A stretch of 64,000 nucleotides of DNA from Naganishia liquefaciens (GCA_013423385.1 BLZA01000030.1:1443168-1507167), one strand, 5' to 3'; numbered from the stretch's first letter, positions 49,401-59,161 are shown. Notes: generated from the sequence alone by a model not told the origin. Translations and numbers: made by a program.

Positions 49401-49552
49401 CAATGATAATTCTCTTCGCAGGCGAGGGTCTGACGACGGGTGATGTTACCACTGACCTCGTTCAACTGTGCTGACGCGAAGTTGAGGCCAGTTGCCAGTA
49501 GCAACACAATTGCTGACCATCGATAAAATGATTGTACTTTGAGTCCGATCAT
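46462..49552 (-). CDS. Large secreted cysteine-rich protein with three tandem modules and a C-terminal CPL1-like domain (member 2)
   Basis: ATG at 49552 with a signal peptide (VQSFYRWSAIVLLLATGLNFASA). The first exon has an LDLa-like cysteine block: CEENYHWCKTECLP, CDLDHHICGTECIP, CRADEKLCDGICTP, CWADEKHCGKTCIP. Three modules of about 0.8 kb follow. They open with ATCVCVLDG (about 49000), PTCACVSNG (about 48200) and APDCLCAQNG (about 47410), and each then has an acidic/aromatic helical part. Modules 1 and 2 share FFPCDSQCRPDPERCLRR / LHPCNGQCRTEPDRCLTR and EQYCEDDRQVCGDMC / EQYCEDDMQICGNSC. Module 3 ends in the CPL1-like domain: CPRGQTACTIGD, CLNTQSNIESCGGC, GEDCTEMEGADEIA, CNQGRCEALSCSPGYRL. 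More than ten short introns. Function unknown; a surface or secreted role is inferred. It could be split into more than one gene, but no internal signal peptide was seen. Confidence 0.72.
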
Positions 49553-50403
49553 TGAAGAGGTCGGAGAACGATTCGGAAAAATTGAAAGGCGAGAGGGCTG
49601 AGCGATCCCTTGGTTGTCGTAATCATCCTTGAGCTACCTCATCCCTATATAGTCAGGAAATTCCATCTATGGCATTGCCTATCAGCATTCTTGACACTGG
49701 AGGTCTGCGCTGCTTGCAGTAATTGCGGCTGGATCCCAGCCCGGTCATTTCGCCTTAATCGAGAGTGCAATTTGATGCGAGTATTAGCTCGCTGAATTTC
49801 GTGCCTTGATGCAAGTGTTAGCTCGAAGGCATAGCTTCCTTGGTGCAAGTTGTATCCCATCAAACAGCATTGACGGTCGCTTGATGGACTCTTGAATTGC
49901 GGGCTTGACGTGTTGATGATTTGATGGATTTGCGGATTGACGAATTGATGGGAGGAATATAGCTTGATTGAGGCCTTGAGACCCGCCCTTCGATTTGCCA
50001 TCACGCTGAAGGATTCGCGAACAATAATGGATGATGGATTCATGATCCCCGAAACAATGGTTGCGAGATTCATGATTCCCCATGTGTGCAGGTTCAACCT
50101 TTGGGTGATGGCGCGTGCTACTTCTCAGGGACCCATCACCGCAACAGGCACCGGCTGGCGGAGAATGCGACCAGGAGGTCGTTGTTCGAGCATGATGGCG
50201 AGAGCAACGATAGGGTTTCAGGAATTCTGATGAAGCAGCTTTCGAAGCTCGCACAATGCCGAAATTGCATGAAGCGGAGATCTGCCGTTCCGAAACATCG
50301 GCGTCATAATGCAATCGGTTTCAGATCTCGACGCGAAGGAGCTTTGATAGGAGAGGACCAGACCATTGTTGTTTGGCGCGGAGTATTACGGATTACTCGC
50401 TCA
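49553..50403. other. Divergent region between CPL1-domain gene 2 and MCU
   Basis: 850 nt. It contains the TATA element of the minus-strand gene and a low-complexity stretch of TTGATG/TTGACG words at about 49860-49965. The MCU frame is open upstream of its ATG but the sequence there is not conserved. Confidence 0.45.
49646..49651 (-). promoter_or_regulatory. TATA box of CPL1-domain gene 2
   Basis: TATATA (within CTATATAG) about 95 nt upstream of the ATG at 49552, oriented toward the minus-strand gene. Confidence 0.45.
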
Positions 50404-52517
50404 ATGGCGCTACACATGTGGGCCGTGAGAACTCGGAGCATATACGCTTCAAGATGTGCTCCGTTGCGGAGTATCCCTGCACCGCTTTCCCGGCAACGAT
50501 GCAACTTCAGCCCTCCTCGGTGGTACGGGAGCTCACCGGTCCAGCCCGGATCTCGCGAGGCATCGAGTGATCTTCACGCGGCAGCAATTGATGCCGAACA
50601 TGCAGAGTTTGTCTCTGAAGCGAATTCGAAAGCTCCTTTCCAGGTTGGGAAGCGCGAGGGACGTGGGCACGAGCAGCGTTCGTTGGGAAAGGAGGGAGAT
50701 GGCACCGGAACGGCATCGACAGCCGGCCAGGTAAAGACGACAGGCGGTGGCGATCCCTCGGGTCCAAATATGGCATATAAGGGAATCCATTCGGGTGCTC
50801 TTGTAGGAAAGCTATCCCCTACGAGCAGTCACCTGATTAAACTAGTCGTCCCGCTACCACCATCGCTTCACGCGGCCCTCGACGTCCCGGTAAAGGATTC
50901 GGCATCTTCCCCTGCTTTCAAGGTCGTCGATACCGCTTTTCTTCTGCATCCATCGCAGCCGTTATCGCATGTATCGAGGCTCATCCTTGGATCGCTGCCC
51001 GCTGCCGAACGCGATGCAGATGTAGAATTCCGGGCGGTTTCAGGAAGCGAGCATTCGGCGTATCCAGCGAGCCAGTCGCAAACTTCCGAAGAATCAGAGG
51101 ACAATGAAGGGGGACCTCTTTTGTATGAACGGAACCCAGAGGGAGACGACATGCAGGAAGTTCGATGGAGCACCTCGACCGATCTCGGAGACTTTATCAA
51201 GCAAGCGACACTTGCCAAGCATTTCCGCATAGTGCTCAAGCCGTCATGGGCAAGCAGCAAAGGCGATACAAATCCCCGATCACAAAGTGCAGCGGAGCCG
51301 GAACTCAGCTTGAAGATCATGATACCCTCCTTCGATAGTCGGACTCGGTATCTGCGTAAACGACTACTCTTCCTTACGAGGGAAATCGCGCAACTGACGC
51401 AGAAGAAGAAAGAGTGAGTCCTGTCAAGCCGCAAGAAAGCTGACCAAGCACGATCAGCTGATTCGCTGGCTTTCTGTAGCTTGGACAAGGCGGCCCACAA
51501 AGGCGCTCGTAGAATCGCCGTCGGAGGTTTACTGGGTCTTGTCGGATACTGGGGTGTAGTCTTTAAACTCAGTCAGTGTAAGAATCGGCTTCAAGCCTCG
51601 TGCGCTTATTGATCTTCCTTGTCGCCATAGCCTTCTTCACCCCCAACGTCGGATGGGATGTCATGGAACCTGTGACATACTTATCAGGCTTGTCGACATT
51701 GATATGCTCATATTTGTTTTTCTTATACGTAAGTGCCGGACAGACACCCGTCTGGTATACGTCTGCTCACATGAACATCTTCCTGATCATCCTTGCTTGC
51801 CAGCACAACCGCGAAGGTAAATGTTTATGGCCTGCACAACTTCGACCACGCTGACCCCTAGTCTCCAGTTTCATATTCGAGCGTGTTAGATCTGTCTGTA
51901 TCAGCCAGGCAAAAGATCCTGTACGAAAAAGCTGGGTTAAATATCGACCGATGGACCGATATGGGTGAGTTGGTTACGCCTTGTAATGGAAATACGTTTG
52001 CACTGATTGTTATGTCCTCGCTTGCTTCATCCTGCCTTGAAATACAGTATCCGAAGCAAAAGGTAGCGTCTAATGCTCATTTTAACCCTGTCAAGCGCTA
52101 ATCATGTATGATCCGTGCAAAGGTCTTCGACGGGAGATAGAACGCGTTGCACAAGATTATGATTATGACTGGAAGGGACAGTTGGAGAGCCTGGAATCCG
52201 ACAAGATCGCCGAACCAAGCAGAGCGAGTACGTCTCTAACAACTAATGGAGAGTCTAAACCGGCAGAGACGACGAAACCCTCTAAAGGCGAGGAGTCCTC
52301 TTCGTCTACAGACAATGGCAAAGCCCCGATGGACGAGGCCAGTCCCCATAACCAGAAGACTGTCAAAGAGCGCACGGAGAGTATACAGGGTCTTGATATC
52401 GACGCCACCATTGACGAAGCCGCAGAACTCGAACGGCAAACCAGGTTGAAGGATAAGCAGAGAAATAGAGGCAAGGGAAGCAAGGGCGAAGTATCGGTTG
52501 AAGGGAAAGGTGGATGA
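50404..52517 (+). CDS. MCU: Mitochondrial calcium uniporter pore subunit (MCU)
   Basis: ATG at 50404 gives an arginine-rich presequence (MALHMWAVRTRSIYASRCAP). The N-terminal domain and coiled coil (TRYLRKRLLFLTREIAQL) come first, then exon 2 with transmembrane helix 1 (IAVGGLLGLVGYWGVVFKL). The selectivity filter WDVMEPVTY (about 51655-51681) is next, with the acidic Asp and Glu rings present, and then TM2 (LSGLSTLICSYLFFLY). A 13-nt exon (51804-51816) joins FLYHNREVSYSSVLDLS, and a 15-nt exon (52048-52062) joins DMVSEAKGLRREIERV. A Ser/Lys-rich C-terminal tail of about 110 residues ends at 52517. MCU conducts Ca2+ into the mitochondrial matrix (known). The gene is absent in S. cerevisiae but present in many filamentous and basidiomycete fungi. 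Confidence 0.92.
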
Positions 52518-52949
52518 CATGTCAGGTACTGTTGCACCTTGTACGACGGGCAGGAAAAGACGATGCGAAGGCTCTGCTAAGATCGTTGACGCCGGCTGTA
52601 TCTAGGCTTTCGATGAACAATCGCAAAAGAATGGTGTATAGAACTCGGCTGTGAAAAGCATGAACGCATTGTCCTGACCAAAGCCATCTGTGCCCCTATC
52701 TATCCTCCCTCCACCTCTGCCGGCGACGCGTTGCCGTGGCCGACGCGCGAGCTTGCGTCATCATTCCGCTCGCTGAAATCTCGTTATAATCCGAAAGATC
52801 GATGTGCGCAGACGGCGATAGCAGTTCAAAGGGAACCTTCAACTCGCCATCCCGCAGACCATCTCGTCACCATAAGACTCTACCAGTACCTCGTCCCCGC
52901 CTTGCCTCTGCTGGCGAGAACGTCCAGGGCATACACGACCACCGCAATC
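52518..52949. promoter_or_regulatory. Upstream region of the CLD1-like gene
   Basis: 430 nt between MCU and the hydrolase. The hydrolase frame is open upstream of the chosen ATG (52950) back to about 52731 but has no upstream ATG in that stretch; the upstream part may be leader. Confidence 0.4.
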
Positions 52950-54929
52950 ATGACCGCCAACTTTGCCACCCAGAACAGCACCGCCACGTCTTCGCGCTCG
53001 TCCCTTTCTGCGGGCAGCCAGGATGATATCGGCGAGCCCCCGTTGTCTCCCTCGGAACAGGTCGAGATTGAGCTTTCGCAGGCGAGGGAGTTGCCGAGCG
53101 GGTTCATGAGTTCGCTCAGTGCGTGGTGGGGGAGCACCGAGAGTGCGAGCAAGGACAGCGAGTTGCGGCTGTTGAGGTATGTCTCTGCAAATCTCGGTTC
53201 GAATCCCTTTCGAAGGCACTGAGGGACATTCATCAGACGTCTTCCCTTCTTCCGCACGGAAAATCAACCCGACGTCGCACCGACGGCCTCGAACCCGAAT
53301 CCTATCACGGCCCGCGTATCGCAAGTGACCATTCCCACACCGCCATCATCTTCCAAACGAGCCGGAACAGAAAAACGATGGATCAATACACTCACCATGA
53401 GCACCCCGGAATCTCGAACACCCGACAACAAGAAGCGTGCCGTCGTCATGACCCACGGTTATGGCGCCGCCATGGGCTTCATGTATAGAAATTGGCAGGC
53501 CATGGGAGAATCCGCGGCCGAGGTGAATAGGAGTGCGTATGCGATTGACTGGTTGGGCATGGGTAGGAGTGCGCGTCCGGATCCGAGAGAATTGGCAGCG
53601 GGGAAGAAGGCGACGGTGAAGGAACGTGTTGAAAAGGTGCGTCGTGGCAAAGTCCCTTTGTGCATCGTCCGTTCTACTGATGCCGCTCTATGACGGATTC
53701 AGGCCGAAGATTTCTTCCTGGAATCCCTCGAAGCATGGCGGGAAGCTCAAGGGATTGAGACGATGACACTGATCGGGCACTCTTTGGGAGGCTACCTCAG
53801 TCTCGCATTCGCCCTCAAGTATGTCTATCTGCTGGGCAGGGCAAGGCAAAGTCTAACAGTTTCTTACTCGCCAGGTATCCCTCCCGCGTAGATCGTCTCG
53901 TCCTGCTTTCACCGGCGGGAATCCCGGAAAACCCATACGCGCCAACGAATGGCGACGGTGTAAATGTGGAAGAATTCGAAGCGGCCGCCAAGGAACTGGG
54001 AGAATCCCAGAAGGCCACAATTTCCGCTGCGAAGAAGGACGGAACGACGACACCGCTCGAGGTCAAGGACTCGAATCATCCTCCTGAAGCGCATGAAGCG
54101 GCGGGAACCGAGAGGAAGCGAGATAACATTCCCAAACCACCGACGGGGCGAACGAGGCAGCGTGAGTACTGACATTGACCGGAGACGATAAAGATCTCAA
54201 GAAGTTCCTGCATCACAGTTTTCGCTTGGGCATGGGAGCAAGGCTGGTCCCCGTTCGGCATCGTCAGGAACATCGGCCCTTGGGGACCCATGATGGTCGC
54301 GCGGTACTCTTCCAGACGATTCGCCGCGTTGGCAGGAGACGAGCTGCGGGATATGCACGATTACTGCTGGTCGTATGTCTTTTGCTCGCCTCTTTCGTCC
54401 CGGATGGCAAGCTGATCGATCGGGCTCGTGCAGAATCACAAGAGCCAAGGGCAGTTCCGAATATTGTATTTCACATCTTTTGGCTCCCGGTGCATTTGCG
54501 CGAATGCCAATGGTGAACAGAGTGACCAAGTTGAACATGCCGGTGCTCTTTTCTTGTGAGTCGCATCATATGTCGCGGCGACGTGTTTACTGATGGCTAC
54601 CTTTGTTTCTCGATTACAGATGGTGATCATGACTGTACGTATATCCGCTTTGTTGCAAAGGTCGCTTCCTAACCGTTCTTCATGTTTAGGGATGGACATT
54701 CAAGGCGGCCACGATGCCGTCAAGAAGATGAAGGAGGCCGGTAATAATCAAGGAAAAGTCGTAGAAATCCCTCATGCCGGAGTAGGTCTTCTAGCTGAGA
54801 CTGTTATCGACTGGACACTGATATTTGCCTGTGCAGCATCATCTCTATCTTGACAATCCGAAACGTACAAACGCCATGCTAAGAGCGGAGATTTTGGCTG
54901 CCGGGAAGTCTACGTCACCGAGTGCTTGA
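52950..54929 (+). CDS. CLD1: CLD1/ABHD4-ABHD5 family alpha/beta hydrolase (cardiolipin-specific deacylase-like)
   Basis: ATG at 52950 (MTANFATQNSTATSS). Conserved blocks: VVMTHGYGAAMGFMYRNWQ (oxyanion region), YAIDWLGMGRSARPDP, and MTLIGHSLGGYLSLAFALK with the GxSxG nucleophile Ser. Then RLVLLSPAGIPENPY, a family-typical insertion, and AWEQGWSPFGIVRNIGPWG. MHDYCWS, SSEYCISHLLAPGAFARMP and VLFSYGDHDWMD (acid) follow, with HAGHHLYLDNPKRTN (catalytic His, HxxxxD). Yeast Cld1 deacylates cardiolipin in mitochondria for remodelling; ABHD5 relatives act on lipid droplets. Which role applies is not resolved. Seven or so introns; every junction preserves the family sequence. Confidence 0.88.
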
Positions 54930-56042
54930 TCATCGGACCTGTTCCAAATAATGAGCATGGTGCCTTTCCCTTCGTGTTGTACTGACAGATTTCACATAGA
55001 ATGCGTTGTAGCGCTAGCCATCAGATATAATTTCAATGCTACGTTTCACGCGAGATTCACGCTTCAGCGGCATGGGTCGACGCGATTCACTAGTTGCTGG
55101 CGCAGACATGAGCTTGCGAGCACACCGCACTTCACCAATGTCAGACGGGCTTTCGTCTGACTATGTTGAGAGAGTGAGGTGACTCTCCGAATCCAACAAC
55201 TTGCGATTTGACTGCATGCGAGCCGACCGAGATGTAATGCAATCATGATGACGGAGCTCTTACCCGCGCTCACGGCCCAATGGATGAATGTTACTGACTC
55301 TTCGTCGTGCGTGCCTTACGATGACTTTATTAATTTCGAATTGCGCCAGCACTGCGGGTCCGAGAATCGAGCAATTTGCGTTTCGGCTGCAAGCTATCGC
55401 TCTGCAGTTCACCAATCAAGCGGCATGGAAGCCCGCACTCTTCTTGCAGTGTTACAGTGATGAGAAAACACTCTGAGGAATCTCTCGAGATTGTTCGATC
55501 GGTTTCCGTTCGAGGGGTTCCCATTTGAGGGATTTCTGTTCGAGGGATTTCTGTTCGAGGGGTTTCAGACTATACAAGGAGCATAGGTTCGGGAACTCGG
55601 CTAGTCGCGCTTCCGGAGCGTGCAATGCTACTGAGCGCGAGCATGGCATCGAGAGTATACAGGAGCCAGGCTGTGCCCTTGCTCAGCAGGTCTTGCAAAC
55701 ACCCTTTCATAAGTCTTTGGCAGTCGGTCGCGGGCAGCTATTTTGCCCTTCTGTCTCGAGGTGCCGGTACCCTGCGCCGCTGGCGAGACGCTCGGAATGC
55801 CATTGCGCGAAAGGCAATCAGACCCGAAGAGCAGCGGGAAAGCATTGCACGGGATCTCAGGCCCACAGGGAAAGCCTGAATCGACAGGAAAAGTTCCGTT
55901 GCCTGCTGCATCAGATGGTAAGATGGCTTTCGAAGGTGTGGGGTATGGGGGATTGGGGCAAGACATGCTTTACATCGCTGTCTACTTCTAGGGCGGACAA
56001 AGACCTATGATCATACGAATGCCTCGTGATCCGTGCCTCGGA
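54930..56042. other. Convergent 1.1 kb spacer with a 15-bp tandem repeat
   Basis: Between the hydrolase (+) and P450 (-) 3' ends. No gene recognised. The minus frame 55452-55649 is open only because the 15-bp repeat is a multiple of three. Confidence 0.5.
55509..55568. repeat. Tandem repeat, four 15-bp units plus a partial
   Basis: Units begin at 55509, 55524, 55539 and 55554 with consensus TTCGAGGGRTTTCTG; a partial unit precedes them (55499-55508). Units differ at one to five positions, so it is not a fresh expansion. On the minus strand it reads as a pentapeptide repeat (xxPLE type). Confidence 0.85.
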
Positions 56043-57880
56043 CTATATTGATGATCTACGTCTAACCCGAATCTGCAATCCACCCAGAATCGGACCCGTC
56101 AGAGCTGTGCCAACTTCTTTCTCTCGATTCAATGGCCACGTCGGAATCATATCGTACCGTCGAACGATCTGCAGCAAAGCGTAGGATAATTCAATCTTGG
56201 CAAGGTTTTTGCCCAGGCAGCTTCTAGGACCCGCGTGAAAGACTGGAAACTCAAATGCGGTCTTCTTCGATGGATGACTGATGCCGGATCCCTGCGGCTG
56301 TACTTCGGCAAACCAGCGGGAAGGCTTGAAGTCGGTAGCGTCTTCGCCCCAGATTCGGCTGGATCGCCCCATGGCCCAGGGCGACCACAAGACAATTTCG
56401 CCAGGATTGACTACGCTTCCGTCTGCCAACGTGACCACGTGTGTGTCGATATTCTCATGAATTTCCAGAGGCACTGGTGGGTGCAAACGTAATGATTCCT
56501 GGATTACTGCATTCATGTACTGAAGAGGGCCATCCAGGGCGACTAATTCCGATACAGGCACCTCTTTGGTGACCCGGTCGATCTCTTGCTGTAAATTTGC
56601 CAGTACCATGGGCGCCCGCAGAATTTCGTAAATGGTCCAGGCGAGCGCCTGTGCCGTTGTGTCCTTGCCTGAAAGGGAATCAGCCATCGCGAGTGACTTG
56701 CCATCGACTTACTCACCAGCTGTCAAGAAATTTAAGCAAGCATCCGCCAAGAAAGAATAGTCGTCGTCCTTGCCATACTCCTTGACCAGCTCTTGCAAAA
56801 GTAATCCTTGCCGTCCGGCCGCCTTTGCCTCTGACGGGTCCGCCTCGGACGAATCCACGTTCCCCTCTTCCTCCGCCTTTATCCGTTCGGTCATAGAACG
56901 CACAAGGCGTTCACCGAATGCTTTGACATATGCGACGTCTCTCTTAAAGCGATGACCATAGGGTAGAGCCTTCTCTGTCAGGCGGTATAGCGGATTGGTG
57001 AAGCGATCCTGGGTCACAGTACTAGCTCGCTCAAACGGAACTGTAAACGAGGCCGAAGAGCGAGCGAAGTCCGCCTGACAGACGATCAGCTAGTGTGCAA
57101 CGGCTATGTGTCGCTCGACTCACATCGTAAGCTAACTCTCCAAAGACAACCATGGCAAAATCATACGCGGCCTCTTGAATGTCCAGCTCTGCATCTCGCT
57201 CGATCGCTTTTTCAAAGGGATTCAATAGCGTATCGAGGTGTTCCGGCAGAATGACCGTCCCGAATGTTTGAAGGTTGGCGTTGCTCGAAAAGGCGTGATG
57301 TCCTGCCATCCTCTGTGCCTTCCATTTGTGGCCGTCGACAAGGATGATGCTTGCTCAAGATAAGCGATGGTCACACAAGCTCGCTCCGGATCCTACCCTT
57401 CACCTAAGAAGAAGTCTGTTTAGTCATGGCGGATATCAGTCAGCTTTTCAAACCGCAACGTACCAAAAAGATCTTGCATTCGCGTAGAGGCCAATTGGCC
57501 TTTACCGAAAGAGTCGTGTTTACTGCTCAGAACATCCTTCAGGCAGCTATGGGCCAAGTCAGACCTGTGAGACTCACGGAGAAGAAGGTGACTCACGCAG
57601 GATTCTCAATGATCCAGCCTCGGCCGATGAAAGGCACATCAATCCGCCAGCTTGCTCCCGCTCGGTACTCCGTTCCGCGATAGATCCAGTTCAACAACGC
57701 TTGTCGGGACTGCAGAGCGAAGAAAGGGAGGTGTCCGACAAGAGGAAGAGGCTGGAATCTTCGTCTGTGGTGTCAAAGATTAGCGAAATGCTTCCAGGAG
57801 AGTGAATCGACTTGCACTCTGGAGCGAATGACGTAAAACAGAGCCAATAGAGCGCCAACGAGATAGACCGGCCAGACCAT
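56043..57880 (-). CDS. Cytochrome P450 monooxygenase (microsomal, CYP86/CYP63-like)
   Basis: The putative ATG at 57880 opens a membrane anchor (MVWPVYLVGALLALFYVI). After an intron the proline region reads RFQPLPLVGHLPFF. Further blocks: WRIDVPFIGRGWIIENP, then CLKDVLSSKHDSFGKG, and MAGHHAFSSNANLQTF (family pattern RKxAxHxFS). The I-helix is MADSLSGKDTTAQALAW (A/G-G-x-D-T-T). The K-helix ExxR lies in QESLRLHPPVP, the PERF-like motif in DFKPSRW, and the heme Cys in FHAGPRSCLGKNLA (about 56205-56245). All catalytic features are present. The K-helix to heme spacing and FExP pattern suggest fatty-acid or alkane hydroxylase-type CYP52/63/86 relatives; the substrate is not known. No biosynthetic cluster is seen around it. 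Confidence 0.88.
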
Positions 57881-58122
57881 TCCGAGGGACTTTGTGGCTG
57901 CAAGAGTGGTCAAGCTGAACGATAGATCTGCTATGAAGCAGAATGAGTAGTGGATGTCCCCGTGGCGGAAAGTTGGTCAACACTTCAAGCAGGGGTTTCA
58001 ACCAATATCAAGTGCAAGTGACGTTGCGATCGACTCCTATCCTGATCATGTCTCGGAATTACCGAAATAGAGCTCATGCGCCGTCTGCTTCCTGACTTCC
58101 CGACTTTTGACAGCTCTTCCGC
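57881..58122. promoter_or_regulatory. Upstream region of the P450 gene
   Basis: About 240 nt between the P450 start and the orphan ORF. The P450 frame has no better ATG upstream. No sites are assigned. Confidence 0.35.
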
Positions 58123-58620
58123 CTAGTCTCTGCCAGATTCTTCAGAGGTGTCTTCCTGGTGCCGAAGCCAGCGGATCCGTCTCTTCAATGGCTCTTGGCT
58201 TACATCGCCTCCGCCACCAAACATACTGAGCAGAAGCCGACTTGGTGGATACAAGCTGTGATGCAGGCGAACATAAGCCGCGGAGAGCTGCTGGTTCAGT
58301 GTTGTCTGATATGAACAGAAATCCATCGCCCCTCTGCATGTATCATTGTCTCGTTGAGTGTGGAACCGGTCCAGTCGGGCCTGTGGCCGACCATCGCATC
58401 CTCGCATTGCATGCGACCCGCTTGGGAGTACGTACAGTAGCAAAAGTAGCGGAAAAAGCCAAGAAGCTGCTTCAGAGACTGCCATATTGCCGCACGCTGA
58501 ATCAAGCAAACAGCTGATAACGGCGACCAGGAGCTCATCCAGATCAGTCATTGAGTTCAAACGCATATCCTTGCCTGCTCGAATCATGGTCCGAACAGAC
58601 TTGACCTCAGGATAAAAAGC
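58123..58620 (-). pseudogene. Orphan C-terminal coding fragment, possibly of a fungal-specific transcription factor
   Basis: An open frame of about 154 codons has convincing protein character: VRTMIRAGKDMRLNS, TDLDELLVAVISCLLDSACG, ASWLFPLLLLL, then (directly or after a 61-nt GT-AG intron starting at GTACGT) ARLDRFHTQRDNDTCRG and YPPSRLLLSMFGGGGD. The DLDELLVAVISC...ASWLFPLL pattern recalls the C-terminal part of fungal Zn2Cys6-associated regulatory domains, but I am not sure. No N-terminal exons, zinc cluster or start region could be found upstream (58620-59050), where a tRNA fragment and tRNA gene lie instead. It may be a truncated gene or a small gene with unresolved exons. Confidence 0.35.
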
Positions 58621-58914
58621 AATTCCGCTTGACGTATTTCAAATTGTCTTGCATGTAAGGAGTTTGTCCATCGACAAGGCCAATAACATTAGATCTGTGA
58701 ACCTGTCTCGCATTCTAGGGACGGATCTCAACGGTTCAATTGACAAGATCTGACTCCAAACGTGATCTTTCGGCGGAATGGTCGAATTTCAAACCATTGG
58801 CAGGAGATACGAAATATGGACCTCACGAGTGAGCAAGAAAGGGGGAAGTATCGAATCCTACTAATCCCTTCGTTTTGGGACTCGGAAAAGGTGTGAGAAA
58901 TCTCTCAGATCATA

Positions 58915-58956
58915 GGTCAGATAGGAAAGTGGTCTGATCCGCCAGTTTAAGGTCGA
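58915..58956 (+). pseudogene. Partial copy of the tRNA-Leu(AAG) 5' half
   Basis: The 42 nt match 59054-59095 of the intact tRNA gene at about 38 positions. They cover the acceptor 5' strand (diverged), D arm, anticodon stem and loop and the first bases of the intron. Downstream an ACTGG could re-close the anticodon stem (58982-58986), but no variable or T arm follows, so it is not a functional tRNA. Confidence 0.7.
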
Positions 58957-59053
58957 GAGATTCGTTCTTGAATTCAATCACACTGGCGCGACACTGGCGG
59001 AAAACGCGTTGTTTTTCTTTATTGTCAAAAAACCACGAGTACCTTCACCAACA

Positions 59054-59154
59054 GGTGACGTAGGAAAGTGGTCTAATCCGCCAGTTTAAGGTCGACACTC
59101 GTCTGCTTCAAACACTGGTCCTTCGGGGCGAGAGTTCGAATCTCTCCGTCATCA
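59054..59154 (+). tRNA. tRNA-Leu(AAG) with a 21-nt intron
   Basis: Acceptor strands GGTGACG (59054-59060) and CGTCATC (59147-59153) pair with one G-U; the discriminator is A (59154). D arm GGA...TCC. Anticodon stem CCAGT (59081-59085) pairs with ACTGG (59114-59118). The loop has TT, anticodon AAG at 59088-59090, and G37. The intron is 59092-59112, at the canonical 37/38 position. A class II variable arm (TCCTTCGGGGC) and T arm GAGAG-TTCGAAT-CTCTC are present. The GTTCGAATC B box is canonical. AAG is read as IAG and decodes CUU/CUC leucine codons. A T5 run follows. Confidence 0.95.
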
Positions 59155-59156
59155 GC

Positions 59157-59161
59157 TTTTT
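59157..59161 (+). terminator. RNA polymerase III terminator
   Basis: TTTTT two bases after the tRNA discriminator base, the usual Pol III stop. Confidence 0.8.

Noticed and set aside
52731-52949. Mitochondrial-type N-terminal extension of the CLD1-like protein
   Set aside because: The open frame upstream of 52950 begins with a non-ATG codon and has no ATG, so translation from it is unsupported.
58915-59000. First tRNA-Leu-like sequence as a functional tRNA
   Set aside because: No variable arm, T arm or matching 3' acceptor follows; only the 5' half is present.
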